64,000 nucleotides of DNA from Callaeas wilsoni. Taxonomy: Eukaryota > Chordata > Aves > Passeriformes > Callaeidae. Made by a program: the position numbers and the translations under genes. Under the pieces are notes generated by a model that was not told the origin of the DNA, ran no database searches, and worked only from the letters and a program-made list of their open reading frames with translations. The stretch covers positions 1-64,000 of the forward strand of contig VWPU01004158.1 of the NCBI GenBank assembly GCA_013398955.1, written 5' to 3'. Positions 13,546 through 25,936 of the stretch are shown here, piece by piece; positions within the stretch are counted from its first letter, which is position 1; every line of letters starts with the position of its first letter.

Positions 13546-13733
13546 TGAATTTGTTTTGTTTGTGTATTTTTTGGGAGGTTTTTTGGTTCATTTGTTTTTT
13601 GCATTTTTTTGTTTGGTTTTTAGCTTTTTTTTGTTTTGTCTTCTTTTGGATTTGTTTTTTTTTGTTTTTTTCTGTTGGTTTTTTTGTTTGTTGGTTTTGG
13701 TTTTTTGGGGTTTTTTTGTTTGTTTTTTTGCTA
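13546..13733 (+). repeat. G/T-rich low-complexity tract
   Basis: Nearly 190 bp consist of T runs of 3-8 broken by single or paired G, with almost no A or C. Overlapping frames across it translate to Phe/Trp/Leu/Cys/Val-only proteins (for example 13503-13736), which are artefacts of the composition. It is a cryptic simple repeat and not a clean microsatellite. Confidence 0.85.
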
Positions 13734-13986
13734 TAGCTTGGGAATCAGTTGTGAAAATGCAGGTTCTTTTTTGACCTGAGGTGTTAACAAAAATTGAAGA
13801 ATTCTGTAAGTCAGGTGGTCTGTTTAAAGACTAAAACTTACCATATTCAACCATCAGAAAGTGTTGTGATGGTAAGATGGTAGGTGATACTTGCTGGGTA
13901 AGGATGAAAATGTTATTTGCAAAGTGAATGTCTGCAAAATCAAGTGGTCTGGCTTATCTCTGTGGGGTAGAGGAAATTTTTTGTTT

Positions 13987-14026
13987 GTTTGGATTTCTTT
14001 GCTTTTGTTTGGATTTCTTTGCTTTT
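13987..14026 (+). repeat. Tandem duplication, 2 x 20 bp
   Basis: A 20-bp T-rich unit beginning GTTTGGATTTC occupies 13987-14006 and is repeated without mismatch at 14007-14026. Exact identity suggests a recent slippage event or a variable-number repeat. Confidence 0.9.
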
Positions 14027-17000
14027 GTTTTTGGTTTATACTGTGTTTAATGTATTTTACTAGTGATAACATCTATGATAAAATTCACGACTGAATCCTT
14101 GCATAATGGGAGAGCTGCTGAAAAAGCTGTAAAATATAAATAATTATCTGAGGCATTACCTACCTGTCCTGAAGATCTCTCTCAGGGGTTTCTCCGGTTG
14201 TTGAACATAATGAGCACAGACCATCATTAACTTTAAAGATACTTGTGTACCTCACAGGATTTTGGGTCTCTGTTGAATGCGTGACACTTACTGATTTTCT
14301 TTTTCTTGGAGGAAGGCATTTCTCCTTTCTTTTAAGTCTGTCCTGTCACTCTTGTACATTTGTCTTCATGTAAAAATTAGTAGGGATTCTCTTCCTGTTC
14401 TTGTTTTCTTGTTTCTTATGTTTCTTTCTCGTAGTCCTGGTGTTACATACTTGGATTGCCTTTCTTTTATCTTTTGTTCCATCCCTTCACCGAATTTCAC
14501 ACAGGTATGAGTAGTTAAAAAGACCATAGTTGCAGCAAGTTGCCTACTCAGGTAACAGCATAATTCATGTGAAAGCTTAATATTGAAAGGAGAAGATTTC
14601 AAAGAAAAGTGTTAAGCTATCAGCAAAAATGTACAAAACCTTGATATTTAACAAGGTGTAGAGTGCCATGCACATTGCAGTAAAGAGTACTGATCATGGA
14701 AGTGTATTAATAACAATAATCTGGATAAGATTTTAACAATTCTATAACAAGATCCTAGTTGATGCAAATTTGCTTAAAATTATTTTCCTTCTGACTTCAG
14801 TGTACATTCTCACACTTCTCTAGCCTTCCCACTGTATTGTAACAGGGCTTACACCCCCGGAGTAAAGCCATTTTTGTTTCCTTTCAGAAATGAATAGAGG
14901 AGGGAATTGCGTTTCTGGTGAAGACAGAGCTGTGTACAAGGAAATACTAGATCTGAATTGTTCTTATTACAGTTGTGAAAAGGCATCAGAGCAGTAAATA
15001 GTTCTGTTGTATAGCAGGAAAGACAAATAAAGGACAGTAAACATTTGCATTTGATCTTTAATCTGATTTACATAGTTTATTTAACAAGGCTATCTGCTTT
15101 GTTTGTAGAAGAGCAGGAACTTTTGGTGATAAGGTGAATAGCAATTTGAGTTTCCATTTATGCCTTCCTCAGGTGTTTGCATCTCAGGCTTACTGGGTGC
15201 CAGATACCTTGAAGCAGTTAACATATCTGCAAAAGCTAGAAGGAGTACTGCATACATTTTAATGCTCAGCAAACATTTGTACATTATTTTAGGAAACCTC
15301 ACAGGTCTTGGAGTAAAAAGTCACCAAATGTGCTGGTACATTGAAAACACATCTCTTCAGTGTGAATACAGCTGTACTAGCCTCCTGACTACTGGGACAT
15401 AAGATCCTGGGAAGGGTGAGTTCTCCTAACAGAAGGCAGAGAAAACCTGATGATGTTTGAAGGACCTAGTTCTTTCTCTCTGTGTATGAACCACAGTTAG
15501 CATCGTCTTTGCAGCACAAGGGAAGAGAGAATGAGGCAAACTTCTTGTGAGAGCCTCAGAGGCCACACTGACTGGGTTTGAAAGCATTATATGAAAAAGT
15601 CCTGTAGTTTTCTGTCCCAGAAATACTATAGCCTGGGAATAGGGCTGAAGACTACCCTTAATATCTTTGGGGTATTGACAAATTGCAAATGCAAAAAGAT
15701 TACATGGGCTTGAAGGGAAGATGAAATTCATCTTCTTTCATCATCAATTACAGCAGAAATAGCCAGAATAACATGTTAATTTCAAGCAAACTGTTCAGTG
15801 TTGATTTAAAAGCCCTGAAATACATAGAACCACATTCATTCATGAAACTTGGGTAACTTGAAGCAAGTTGCAAATGTTGTTCTCCCTTTCACCTACACCC
15901 CTTCATTCACATTTTGAAATTATATTGGGATCGTACCACCAATTTCAGTCGCGTGCGATTGCAGTGTTGTAGGTTTCTGCTGCTCTTTAAATAAAGGTAA
16001 GAAAAATGAGATAATTCCTGTTCTCATTGAAAGTGTGTTGTTGAGTAATATCAATGAGAGCATTTTATTAAAGCTGTAAAACTGTCCTAGATATCTCTCT
16101 CATCAAAACATTCTTCTTCAGACAAAACTGAAATACTCCAAAAGGTAGTCTACCAGTGTATGTGAACTAGAGGACACAGGCTCAAAGATCAGGCACAAAG
16201 CAGTGTAAGCACTTACTGAAACTAAGTTTATGTAAAAAGTTGTAGTAGGTAATTTCTTTTTACCTCCTCTTTGGCAAACACACCCAAAAAGCCAATAAAA
16301 GCAGACCTGTGTGGATCAGAATTGGTAATATTCCACAGTTATGGCATTCAGATCCAACAGTTTGCTCCTAATTCCTTTTTTTCTGTGTCAGCTGCATAGT
16401 GCTGCCCACTCCTTCTCCCCCCCTCCCTCCCCAAATACATGCTGGAGATCCATAAATTGGGAATTTGGTAAATTATTTCATCTCCTGTAACCAGCTAAGT
16501 TCATTATCACTTCTGTGTATTCAGGTTGTGGTATGAAATTTGCAGATTTCAATTGTTTAAGGCATTCCTCAAAAGTATATCAAAACAGTAAGCACAGGAC
16601 AGGAGTTACAGCTTGATGGAGTTGAAATAGAGGTGTTGAACAGAATGTAGTACTGTGATGAAAAAATATTTTAATTTTGTGCCTGGATTATCATAATAAT
16701 TTTAAAGGGTATTGCGGCTGATTTAGCATAGAGGTGAACCTTTTTTCTTAAACTGCATAATGAGAGGAAACATTGCAGTAAGAGACAGACAGACGGTTCC
16801 TGCCAGACACTAGAATTATGACTAGATTGATAAAGTTAGTTGAGATGGGTTTTTTTTTTCCTTTCTAAGGTGGAGGTGGCAATTCCTCTCTTAGAATATG
16901 ATCTCTCAGATCTGTTAATATGTGCAACAGTGAGACTGCCAGAAAATGGTTCTCTAAAAATGCAATCTCTTAAGGCAACCGAGTGCTTCATTGCAAGCAG

Positions 17001-20000
17001 TTTCTTTTAATCTACAAGTCAGTAGGCATCAATCCTGTTTAGTGGTTTGAGTTTTAAAAGAAGAACATTGATGTCACACTGAAGCTTGCATAATGCCAGT
17101 GGTGACTGCCTAATGCATATTATTTCTAGGACCTGTTCTAAATCCTAGACTTCACTGGCAGTGGAGATACTGTACCTTATTTTCCGGAAACAGAAATGGA
17201 TGCTCTTCTGGATAGTCTTTTCTGTGTTATTTTCCATGTTCAAGGTTCAGAGTGACTGAAGAAGGTCCTTTCGCCTACCATTTTCCACCAGTGGGGACAG
17301 CAATGTTTGTAGATATTTCCAATTCAGCAAAACAAGTTTATGAAGGTAATCAAAGAAAGGTCATTTTGAAATAGAGCAGGAAGAGAAAGGGAATCTTCCC
17401 CTATGGATACTGTCACTGTACTCAAGTGAGAATAGTTTGGAAATCTGACCTTTGCATACGGGTTTGATTATTTCTTTTTTGCTTTTTTTTTTTTGGTTGG
17501 TTTAATAGAGTGGGTATTCTGGAGATAAACCCATGTTAACCCCTCTGTCATAATATGTGGAGTGCTGTCTCAGAACTAAAATGGGAAGAGGGAACCTTCT
17601 ATGAATGTGAGTTTTCAAATCTAGTTTTATTTCAGTGTACTTTTAGTTTGCATTTGTTTATGTACTTGGCACAGAATTACCACTCATTACTTTAGGATTG
17701 ACCATTCAATTGGTTTATTTTGTATTTTGGAGCATTTTGTGTTATTAGACCACCTAAAATGTAACTGTTTGTCAGTGAAGTTGATAATATCTTTTGCTGC
17801 TTTGGCTTGAAGGAAGAGCTGTGCTCTCTGCTCACTGATAACCTCTTTTTTTTGTATGATTGTGCTAGAAGGTGGTAACTGGCACCTTGCTTTTTCATAC
17901 TATTTAAGGATGCCTTGTAATTAATACCATTTGCTGTTCTTCAAGGTAACTAATTCACACATGCAGTAATTCAAAAGAAACTGAAAGGAAGTTACATAGA
18001 ATTTCTCTTTCAGCAGTGCTTAGTAAGCATGTTTCATCATCTCAGAAATTCTCTGCAGTCTGAGCCTAATTTTGGAAAAGAAGGAAAACTGTCTGTTTCT
18101 GTCTGAAACTTGCTTGATACAAAGCAAGCAATTTAACTTTTTGCCTAAAGACTTGTAATTTGTGTTTGAAAAAATTAATAACTGTAGGAGAAATTTCAAT
18201 AGGAGTTGGAATCTTGGGTTTTTCATTTGAGTTCAACTGTCACTGAAAACTTGACTGGTTTCATTTATTGCTTCACCTAACCTCTTTTTATGAATATGCT
18301 CTGTGTTTCTGGTTTCCTTGTCCTTTGGGAATGCTTGATGGCTGTCATTGTGGATTTTTAGCTGAGTGAAAATGACTACTTGAGTATAAGTGGCAGGTTT
18401 CAAATCCACTTTTAAATAGATATGAATTTTCCCAATTCCTTGTAGATTGTATCAATCCCCTTGCAGTGCTTTTAATGGGTTTGCGGGATCTCTTCAGCCG
18501 CTGGCGAGGAGTCCATCTTAGAACACTTGTCAGGATCACCATTTATCCTTTGCCCATTGTACTGTCTGTGGTTTGCTGCAAAAGTGCTGAGCTGTCCCAG
18601 CATGGAGACGTGTGACTTATGAGTCTGTTGCATACCTTTATCCTGTGCATAAGCCCTGCAGTTACCTCATCCTGTGTGTCACAGGCACAGGCGTGAACCT
18701 GGTGCGTAATAAGGAATGCTCAAGTAAGAGAGGAATGCTTGGTGGAGCAGTTTAATTAAGCATGGCTCAAACAAGACGTGTCCATCTGTTAAATATGAGC
18801 TGCATATTCTGCAACCAAAATGTACGAATTAGTGCTCATCCTCTGGATGGACAGATACTTAGCATTTTTGATCTGTCAAATATTAAATGACAGGGTTGTC
18901 ATGTCCTAAATAGAAAGCTCTTACTTTTTTCAGTTTTAAATTTGAATTTAGAAGATTTAGGTCTGTATTTCTTCTAATGCTGTTTGAACTAATTTTATGC
19001 ATCAAGACAGGGACAATAGTTTCTGATTTTGAAATGTCAGTTTACTACATTTACTACATTAGTAGTCAGTTTCATTACTACTTTTTAATACATTTATGCA
19101 CTTTGGCAGCGTTTATGAGATTGAAGTATTATGCAGACGCAGCTGAGGTATAAACGACATTAGTAGTAAGTTAGACTAAAGGATATTAAAACAAGCCGAG
19201 CAATTGCTTGTTCCCTTTATTTATTTATTTAGTTATTTTTATCTTGTGTTCTTAAAGTGAGTTTCTTTTGGTTTAAACAGATGTAGCAACGACATTTCCT
19301 GATTTCATGTCCTGGGGCAAAAAAAAATACCTTTAGAAGGAGGTTACCTTGAGTTGATGTTAACTGAGAAATATCAGTTGTAAATAATGTATGTTTGAGC
19401 TACCCCCAGTAGGGACTGGAACTTTTGAAATGCTTTTGAAGTCTATTTTCTGAGTTGCAGTATGAGTTGAACTTCTTTCTGAACAAATACTTCCTCATTC
19501 TCCTGTCACCAGAAATAAGCTGATCGATTGTTTTTGGTGTTCTACTATGAGTAAGTTTTAACTTAAATTTTGCCTGCTATTGGTACTAGTTTATTTAGGT
19601 TTTATTGATATTTTTTGCTTTGAATTGCAAAACATTGCCTCCTTATGCAACAGAGAAGGCTGAAAAGAATCTGTTTTATCTATAAGTGGGTATAAAAGTG
19701 CTTGTTTACAATGGGCAGTTATGGGCAGTTATGCTTGTCATTTTATATATTCACTGACCAAACAGGGAGAAAACCTGTGGAAAATAATGAAACCTTTGAA
19801 ATTCAACAAGGTTTATTTTGAAATATTACCTCAAAATTTCTCGTAACTGTTTGGGGAGAAGTTGCAGTCTTATTTTTTATATACCCAGCATTTTGAACGG
19901 TAGAATTAAACTATTGAGGCTTGTAGTCTAGTGTCTTATTGATAGTTACATGTTCTAGTATCTGTGAAACTGCTTTAACTTTTTCTGAACCACTGCACAA

Positions 20001-21340
20001 ATTGCTCAAAAATCTGATTTTAAGTGTTAATTCCACTGTTACACGTACACAATAGCAATACTAACTATTTGAACTTTTTTTCCTTTCTGTTTAGACGTGC
20101 TTAGATGTTCAAGGATTTATTTTCTGTTTTAATTTCAAGTTTACAGACTAGAGTCTCCCTGAAATTCAGATGATGGCCTACTGGTGGCTCATATGGAACA
20201 GAAACCATTCTTAACTATAGGCAAGACCTTTTTCTGCATAATTCTCCTTTTTGGCCTGCTCTATTTATCATCTTACTGGAATGGGATTATGCCCGCAGGA
20301 TGTTGATAAATATTGATGAGTTGTAGTCTGAGCACTTACTTCTATTATGAATGAACTGTTGTATTTGAATAATCAGGAATTTTTATTGGCACGTATATGA
20401 TGTGTTTGGCTCTCTAATTATCATATTGTTGTTGAAGTAGTTATCTTGTTATCTTGACTTAGAGTGGAAGAACTGGCAAGACTTGGCAGCTCCTTTGCCT
20501 CCTATCAAATTTGGATTTCTTGCTACTGTCACTGAAGCAATTTTTAATGTGCTCTTATTAGACTAGAATTGCTTGTATCATTTTTCTTTTCTATTAAATC
20601 TCAGCTCAGAGTTTGTCAGCAGGACTAAGTATGTTCTTGCGATGCTGGTGTTTTGAAGAACGTCATTAGTCACTTCGGCTCTGTGCATCGAGGCTTGCCT
20701 ACAGGAGGTGTGGTGACTAAGGGAGGTGCTACAGCCTTTCTAGGTCATCGTCAAATCAGGCTGCTGCTGTCATTCTGCAGGAGTTTTGCAGCCCTCCCTC
20801 TGAAGATCTCCATCTGCAGTTCTGAAGTCCTTGCTGCCCTTGCTAACCACAAATAAGCACAAAGGTTTTGGTTCAGTGGTATAGCTTTTCAGCTGTGTGT
20901 TGTCTTCTTTCCCACTGCTGAGCTGGGCAGTCTCTTGCATAATTACCTTTTATTTGAAGAAGGAATAGCTCCAGCTGGCTACTGCTGCTGAATTACTGTG
21001 TGCAAGCAATGATTAGGTGTTCTGACTTTCCTTCCTTGTGCTTCTCTACTCTCACCACTTTGCCTGTCCTTTGCTGATACCTTCTGCAGTAGTCTCTCTC
21101 ATGATGTGCCGTCCACTACTTAAAACTTCTGAAAGCGAGTAAAAATCAGTTTTGTTTGCTTGATTGCTTTGTTTTCCCTTTCCCTGTCCTAATGAAACTT
21201 GGAATAACTGTGTGATAGCAAAAGGCTTGAGTAAGCACAGACTCTGGATCCTGTTTGCTGCTTGGTGCGTTTACTCAAGCTGTTGCTGGTGTTCCTTGTG
21301 CAAACAGCTGCTGGTGGTTTTAAGCTGATCTTTTGTTTCT
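14027..21340. other. Intronic DNA, no gene seen
   Basis: Mostly AT-leaning unique sequence. It holds a short C-rich G-quadruplex candidate (16417-16432, listed), a TTTA run near 19217-19240, and an 11-bp tandem duplication (GGGCAGTTATG) near 19713-19734. No gene or transposon recognised. Confidence 0.5.
16417..16432 (-). other. G-quadruplex candidate (minus strand)
   Basis: On the + strand a C7 run is followed by T, CCC, T and CCCC. The minus strand therefore reads G4-A-G3-A-G7, and the G7 run can supply two G-triplets with a one-base loop. This satisfies the canonical four-tract quadruplex pattern with one-base loops, the most stable class. Confidence 0.7.
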
Positions 21341-21745
21341 TGCCTTGGTTAAAGCTGCCCAGGTGCCCTGTGAGCCGGAGGCTGCCCGTGGTTGTGGCAC
21401 TGGGAGTGGTGAGGGCTCCCTGAGGTGTGGGGCATGGGACACCTCCCTGGGGCTGAGTTCAAGGCCAGGCTGGGGTATCAGCCCACCAGCGGGTGGGGGC
21501 TTGGATCAGGCCTGCTGAGGGGAGCTGTGGTCACACAGGGCTCTAGGGATGGCCTGAGGCCGGGCTGGCGTGTGGGCCCACAGGTGGGACTGCCTCCGTG
21601 GGGCCCGTGGCCACCTGGGGGGAGCTGGAGATGGGCCCTGCTGGGACATTGTGGGCTGACGACTCCGGGGGTGACATGGGGTCCTGTGCAGGGGGGGAGC
21701 CATGGGGGAGCTACACAGGGCCAGTGAGGCTGTCAGGGGCATGAC
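21341..21745. other. Isolated GC-rich island inside intron 1
   Basis: About 400 bp rise sharply in GC against AT-rich flanks, with many GGG/CCC runs and CTGGG/TGGGG motifs. CpG is much sparser than in the promoter island at the window start. Frames on both strands (21333-21518, 21425-21727, 21506-21754) are Gly/Pro/Trp-rich and unrecognised, as expected from composition. It could be an unrecognised transposon remnant, a GC-biased gene-conversion patch or a regulatory element. Confidence 0.5.
21667..21708 (+). other. G-quadruplex candidate (plus strand)
   Basis: Four G tracts lie in order: G5 at 21667-21671, G4 at 21678-21681, G7 at 21691-21697 and G5 at 21704-21708. Loops are 6, 9 and 6 bases, so it fits relaxed quadruplex patterns. 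It lies within the GC-rich island and on the sense strand of the STXBP6 transcript, so an RNA quadruplex is also possible. Confidence 0.55.
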
Positions 21746-24700
21746 AAAACCCACATAAGATTTTAGCTGTAAAATTAAAATGCCTTATAGAAGAGTTTAA
21801 AGTGCCTATATGAAGTGGTTGTCAGGTGTAGAGAAGACAGGGCTGAGGATATTTTCTAGCACAGAAGGATCATATGGGTATTGGCAACCTTTTATGACAC
21901 CATAAAATGTAACTGAGAAAGTGTGACTAGCTATTTCTTAAACATGCTTATTGTAAACTTCTCTTCTATAACAATATGTTGTACAATTTTAGTATTTCTA
22001 GTTGTGTATCCCTGCTGATACTTCTATCATACAATTTTCCTTTTTGGTCATATTGAGTGTTATGGAAATAACAGCTTGTCATCACTTGTTTGCAGATGTC
22101 TTCTTGCTGAATTGTAGCCTACATTTGAAACTTGGCTGAGAAAAGCAGATTACGTCCACTATTCCCTTCTCCATCTATGTCTTTTCTTTCTCCTGTATGC
22201 TAAATAAGATTTAGTATATGAGGAACTTCGTTCATCTAATTCATGTGCAAAAGATCATATGACTTAGAGCAACAACAAAAAATCTGAGACTTTTTCCACA
22301 TTGTTTTTACTTTATGTGGCATAATGAGACCTGGTTTTTGCTATTGGCTGTACATAAAGGAAGGAAGTCACTAGTGCTGTATATTAATCTTACTATGAGT
22401 GTTACGTAAAGCACATGGTTTTGTGAAAATACTTGCTCTGATATACCATAATCAACCACTTGCTCCATTTGGGAGAGTTTTGCTTGCTGATTTATGTTAT
22501 TTAAGGTAGAAGGTAGACACAAAGTCAGGTCATTTTAATATTGTTTCTCATAGCTCTGAAACTAGATTGATCTCAAACTGATTGGGCCAAATGCAGTGGG
22601 ACTGGAACAGAATCACTTCTCTGAACCCAGCAGTTACCAGCTGATGGCTGTTGTTGATGTATGGAACTTGGTTTGATGTAAGTGGACTCTAGCTGTTTCA
22701 TTCTGTACTTTTGTATCTTTGTCAGCTGACAATGCCCTTAATAGGCCCGAATTAAACAGTTGTATGTTGCTTGCTTTGACATAAATGTAGAAAATCAAGG
22801 ATTGTAAGGACGTGGTGATTATACCTTTGTAATTACTATTTTTCATATCAAAAAAAGTATTTTTCATGTCAAAATAAGCATACAGTTAACTAAGGAACTC
22901 AAGCTCAAGTTACATGTGTTTCTCAGAGTTATTAGTCTCAGTTTGGGCTACATCTTTACTCAGATGAGTAAAGGCATACATTTGTTGGTCAGTAGCATTT
23001 TTCCGGACTCTTAAAATTTCAGCTGCATGGAAGCATGTCTCTTCTTGCATTTGGTATAAAAGCTGTGAGAAAGGTCAATCTTCTGCAGTATTAATTAGCA
23101 TGTAGATTATTGAATAAAGACCAGACATCCCCTTAAATGGAAGTGAAATGTAACGTATTTCAGCATAAATAAAATAAGTTGAAGTGAGGACTTTGACAGT
23201 GAATTTGGAGTTGGCTTCCACTTCCATGGATTTCACTAAGGTATGGGTACTTAGCTTCTGTTAATGTTTGAAGTGCCAGGTTTTCTTCACTGGCATGTAA
23301 ATTAGATACATCTTAGAGTAGTGTTACAGAAGCAACTAGATAGGAAGAATGTTACGAAACAGTGAGCCATGTGTAAACTTTAAAGCCAGAAACCTGAATA
23401 TTTAGAAGTAACACATTTTTACTCTTCATAAGCAGGAAATTAAATCTTTATTGGCAAGACAGAGTTCTTTTTCCTGAATAAAGTATTCAACTTTCACTAA
23501 CATCCACTGCTATTTCAGTTTTCAGAAATAGTATTTAGAAAAGAGTAATGCAGGAATATGACTGTCATGCTTTATCTTTTGCGTACAAAGTAAAGCCTGA
23601 TTATTTTTTATTATGAGCAGGACATACTGAAGGAATTAATTCATAAACAAAACATCTGTCTCTCCAGCAGTTTTTTTGCTGGGGTTGGAATGAGTCATGG
23701 GTTTGGGAACTGTGCTGGTCTCAGCGCAGTGAGATCACCAGCAGACTTAAGGGTTTTCACTGTGCTTTCCAAAAAGAAAAAAATATATTGTGAAGTTAGT
23801 AAAACTTACCCTCTTTTTACATTTGCACATGGTCACTTACTTGTATGACTTTATGATAGTAGGAACTCTCTTCCAGGAGAGCAGTTTCCTTTTATTCCCT
23901 ATTAAAAGGATTGAAGGGACTTGGACAAAACTTTCTATAGTAATAAAAGTTATCAATCTGAATGTGATGAGAGGGAATGAAGAATGTCAGGAGTGGTGAG
24001 GAGCAGTATGTTTTTGCCAGTTCAGTTTTGGCCTAAATTTATATATGGATAAATACCATTATTGAGGGAAAAACTTAGAGCTGACTGACTAAAAGTAGTC
24101 CAGAATTGTTTCAAAGAAAATCGGATTTTAAATTACTTGAAAAGCAGTATTATGCACTAGGAGATGGAAAATAGTCATTGAAAATGAAGCTGTTCTCTTC
24201 TGCACTTCCATTTTCTGAGGTTTTATTTATGAAATGACAGTTTATTTATCTAGCTGAGTTACGATTTATTTACAAGAAGAAATTGAAGTGACTCAGTGCT
24301 TCAGTTAATTCCTTCTAACTTTTGTAGGAGTTGTAGTAGGTTTTTGCCTGTAGCAAGGCTGTTGTATCTGTATTCTCTAGATGTGTAGTTCTTAAGGTGA
24401 GAACAATCAGTAATTTTGTTGGCAGAAATGCATGCAGTCATGTTAGCACAATCACTTTGCACTTGAGCTTTCCTTCCTGACACTTCATAAAACTCTCTAA
24501 ATTTGATTTGTGTGGAAGCTGATCCAGTCTCAGTCCCTTAAAAGAATCTAATATTTGTACCTTAGCTGCTGGATCCTATGTTTCTGAAATATTTTGTTAC
24601 CATGGTGGTCAGTGGCCCTGTCTGTATGTCTCTTTATAATGTCATATTCCCACTTTGAGATTCTCTGACAATCTCTTTAATCAGTGGGCTCCTGTACTCC

Positions 24701-25917
24701 ATTTATTAGTAATAGACCCTCGCATAGTCTTGTTTCTTCTTTAAGGTGTGATTTTCTACGGGAGTTTTAATTTTCAAAGTTTCTCTTAAATACGTAGAGA
24801 CAGATGCATAGAAATTGAGGAAGAAGGCTTATCTTAAGACTTTTGAAGCATGAACAATTACTTTTGTCCTTGACAAGGCTCTTAGGGCACAAGAGTGAAC
24901 TGCTTCCCATGTGTTTCTGTCATTCCTTTATCTAGCTAGCCCCTGGCATAGCTGTAGTACAGCTTAGCAAAGGCCAGCCCTGGATTTCACCACTCACACT
25001 CAGTAGTACAGCCTGTGAGGATCACCTTCAGTGCTTCTGAGTGGAGGGGCTTGGCTTCTACCAGCACATGAGTTTCTGCAGTAAAAGAAACAAGCAATTT
25101 ATATTCTGAAGCAACAGCTTTGTTTTGTTTAGACACTGCATGTCTAAAAAAAAGCAGTAAAAAAAATCTTAGGTGCTGAAAGTCAAGGTTTGGCATTTTA
25201 TAAATTGAGTTCAGTGTTGGAGAGGGAACAGCTTTTCTGCAGGTATCCTCTTGAACCTCTGAAACCTAGTCAGGGATTGTGCTGCCTTCTTCCACTACTT
25301 AATTTCATATCCATTGCCATAGGAGAATGAAGTATCTCTGTTTCCTGGCTGGGTTTGGATCTTTTGTGGCTGGTGTGTTTTGCTCATGTCCTTAGGAGAA
25401 ACCTTCTTTTCCTGCCTCCAAGCATCTATGATTGCACTTGCGTGGGAGAATTGTACCTTTTCACATAGTCTCAGCCTAGAGGTCAGTTTGAAGGAGAATT
25501 AAAAATTACTTTCATATTCTTGTACCTGAATAAAAAGCATGAAAGTGGGGATATGTATCCTTTTACCTGCCCAAAAGAAACATTTTGGAGTAGAATTGAT
25601 TTTAAGTCAATAGCCTTGAACAATGGGTTTGCTTTTTTCATTTGGAAGTCACTGAATAAGGATAATGTTCAGTGAAGTTCTCCACTTTGCAATTCCTTTG
25701 CTTGGAAATGGCAACTTATTATTTATTAAAGAAAATTGTGTAATAACTGTACACAGACTTACTGACTGAACTGTCCACTACCACTGTTTCACTTCTTGTT
25801 TACAGGAATTGCAACGTATTATATCAGTGTCTGACAGAAGTAGAGTTCCTCAAGTGTCTGTAGAAAGTCTTCTCATTCTAAAATGCACTTAAGAAGCATC
25901 AGACCAAAGTATATAAT

Positions 25918-25936
25918 GGTCTATATGCTATAGACC
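25918..25936. repeat. Short perfect inverted repeat
   Basis: GGTCTATA (25918-25925) and TATAGACC (25929-25936) are exact reverse complements around a 3-base loop. It sits at the edge of an AT-rich TATA/TATC stretch that runs to about 25965. Confidence 0.8.

Noticed and set aside
13503..13774. Phe/Trp/Cys-rich membrane-like frames
   Set aside because: They are translations of the G/T-rich low-complexity tract.
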